Source of the DNA: Paraburkholderia translucens
Lineage (GTDB): Bacteria > Pseudomonadota > Gammaproteobacteria > Burkholderiales > Burkholderiaceae
Length of the DNA: 64,000 bases
Direction of reading: 5' to 3'
Assembly: GCF_020881035.1 (NCBI RefSeq)
Contig: NZ_JAJITC010000012.1
Location: forward strand, 141,082-205,081
Shown here: positions 63,249 through 64,000 of the stretch, in pieces
Layout of the letters: the number at the start of each line of letters is the position of its first letter
Numbering within the stretch: the first letter of the stretch is position 1
Notes under the pieces: model-generated
Databases searched by the model: none
Told to the model about the DNA's origin: nothing
Seen by the model: the letters and a program-made list of their open reading frames with translations, nothing else
Made by a program: the position numbers and the translations under genes

Positions 63249-63523
63249 TCACTTCAGATCATTGGACCAGTACTGCACTTCTTCCAGTCGATCGAACACG
63301 AACACTTCATCGCCATCTGTTGGGCGGCATCGAGCCGATCCAGTTCAAGCCCATGCATGGTCGGCTCACCGGGCGTCTCGCCCTTGGGGACGTTGCGGAC
63401 AACAGCCGTCGTCTCGATCTGCGGATCGTATTCGGCTGACCGCAACCGGAACGCGATGCGCAACCGCTCGCCACCTCGCCGAGTGTCCATGACGCACTCA
63501 ACGACATGTCGAGCGATGACCAC
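63249..63523 (-). pseudogene. Decayed PilZ/YcgR-like fragment
   Basis: On the minus strand one frame reads GERLRIAFRLRSAEYDPQIE and VVRNVPKGETPGEPTMHGLE, the pattern of the C-terminal PilZ half of YcgR-type c-di-GMP proteins. It then ends in nonsense (CSCSIDWKKC). A one-base shift after MAMK gives FVFDRLEEVQYWSNDLK and a stop, which looks like the native end. Upstream, a TAG stands one codon before the GTG at 63523, and no N-terminal domain is seen. It is best read as a truncated, frameshifted remnant. Confidence 0.55.
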
Positions 63524-63575
63524 CGGCTAGTTCCATCGGATGACTAACTAATCGAAGTTTTCGCACGTCACTGCT

Positions 63576-63651
63576 CATTTTTTAAGCTCTTCAACTTTTT
63601 AAAATAAATTGCGAGAAAGCTATTGACGGAATGCGGACCGCTCTCCATAAT
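63576..63651 (+). promoter_or_regulatory. Ribosomal RNA operon promoter with AT-rich upstream element
   Basis: TTGACG (63623-63628) and CATAAT (63646-63651) are 17 bases apart. The preceding 45 bases (63576-63620) are runs of A and T, as in rRNA UP elements. It lies about 290 bases before 16S rRNA. Confidence 0.8.
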
Positions 63652-63727
63652 CTCGTTTCTCTGCTGCAGACGCAGCGACGCAAACGACGCGGTGCCGGGT
63701 GATTCAGGCGCTGCGCAGTGGGCGAAC

Positions 63728-63740
63728 CGATCTTTAACAA
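63728..63740 (+). promoter_or_regulatory. rRNA leader boxA-like antitermination site
   Basis: gatctttaacaac resembles the boxA core (CTTTAACAA) of rRNA leaders, where NusB/NusE bind to allow antitermination. It sits in the leader between the promoter and 16S rRNA. Confidence 0.65.
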
Positions 63741-63939
63741 CCAACAGCCGATAAGTGTGGGCGCTTGATGCCGCGATGCGGCGGCGGATTCTGCGGAATC
63801 TGCTGCCAGGCAAAAGGTATCAGAAGCCTCACACAGTAATGAAAGGAAGGTTTTGCCATCGTGAAGATGGTGGAACACTTCGTCAGTACGTTGAGTGAGC
63901 GACCGGGTTCGAGAGAGCCCGAAAAACAGTAACAGGTTT

Positions 63940-64000
63940 GAACTGAAGAGTTTGATCCTGGCTCAGATTGAACGCTGGCGGCATGCCTTACACATGCAAG
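63940..64000 (+). rRNA. rrs: 16S ribosomal RNA, 5' end (partial)
   Basis: The sequence gaagagtttgatcctggctc followed by agattgaacgctggcggcat is the universal 16S 5' end. The first base is placed by alignment with the E. coli start. The gene runs off the right edge. The variant cctggctcag with gcatgccttacacatgcaag fits beta-proteobacteria. Confidence 0.98.

Overview
The window (64 kb, very GC-rich) looks like chromosomal DNA of a Burkholderiaceae member, most likely Paraburkholderia/Burkholderia-like. The reasons are: strong GC3 codon bias; a beta-proteobacterial 16S rRNA 5' end at the right edge; a DUF4148 secreted peptide; DUF892, DUF4142 and DUF1328 stress proteins; and an aerobic-type cobalamin locus (CobN, CobW, BluB, CobO). 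No CRISPR array, insertion sequence, prophage or tRNA gene was seen.

Layout. (1) 0.2-6.9 kb: a respiratory operon with overlapping stops and starts. It encodes a CuA/cytochrome c subunit II, a fused subunit I-III of a heme-copper oxidase, a small membrane protein, CtaG and a triheme cytochrome c. The subunit I lacks the usual D- and K-channel residues. (2) 7.0-9.1 kb: a small unknown gene, a CYTH-CHAD protein and a 53-residue DUF1328 membrane protein. (3) 9.2-18.5 kb, minus strand: a tightly packed glycan operon of a GT4, a GmhB-type heptose phosphatase, two GT9 heptosyltransferase-like enzymes, a carbamoyltransferase, a GT2, another GT4 and a UDP-xylose synthase. Opposite it stands an Atm1-like ABC exporter with a C-terminal receiver domain. 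Further GT2, PIG-L deacetylase and GT4 genes lie at 21.5-26.0 kb. Together they suggest a carbamoylated heptose/xylose-containing surface glycan.

(4) 23-34 kb: a stress and maintenance region with a flavin reductase-like protein, an orphan PSD N-terminal-like domain, hemerythrin, zinc alcohol dehydrogenase, DUF892, DUF4142, an alpha/beta hydrolase, PsuG, YbaK and a three-BON protein. (5) 34-42 kb: a Rieske-helical fusion protein, WrbA, an NmrA-like protein with a divergent AraC regulator, an ECF sigma factor with its anti-sigma factor, a second anti-sigma-like gene and DUF4148. Five promoters in this and the preceding region share a GGAAY-N16/17-GTT pattern, which suggests one ECF regulon. 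(6) 42-51.7 kb: a SWIM-SNF2 helicase, then a response regulator / LysM-FecR protein / CHASE2 histidine kinase operon and a DUF4136 lipoprotein.

(7) 51.7-63.2 kb: cobalamin synthesis. Two divergent cobalamin riboswitches sit back to back at 55.7-56.3 kb. The left one leads a CobA-CobE fusion, cobO, cobB and bluB. The right one, behind a good sigma-70 promoter, leads cobW, cobN, a chlI-type AAA subunit and a VWA subunit, which together form a cobalt chelatase. (8) 63.2-64 kb: a decayed PilZ/YcgR fragment, then a ribosomal RNA promoter with an AT-rich upstream element, a boxA-like leader and the first ~61 bases of 16S rRNA.

All functions are read from sequence motifs and family knowledge. Nothing was searched against a database.
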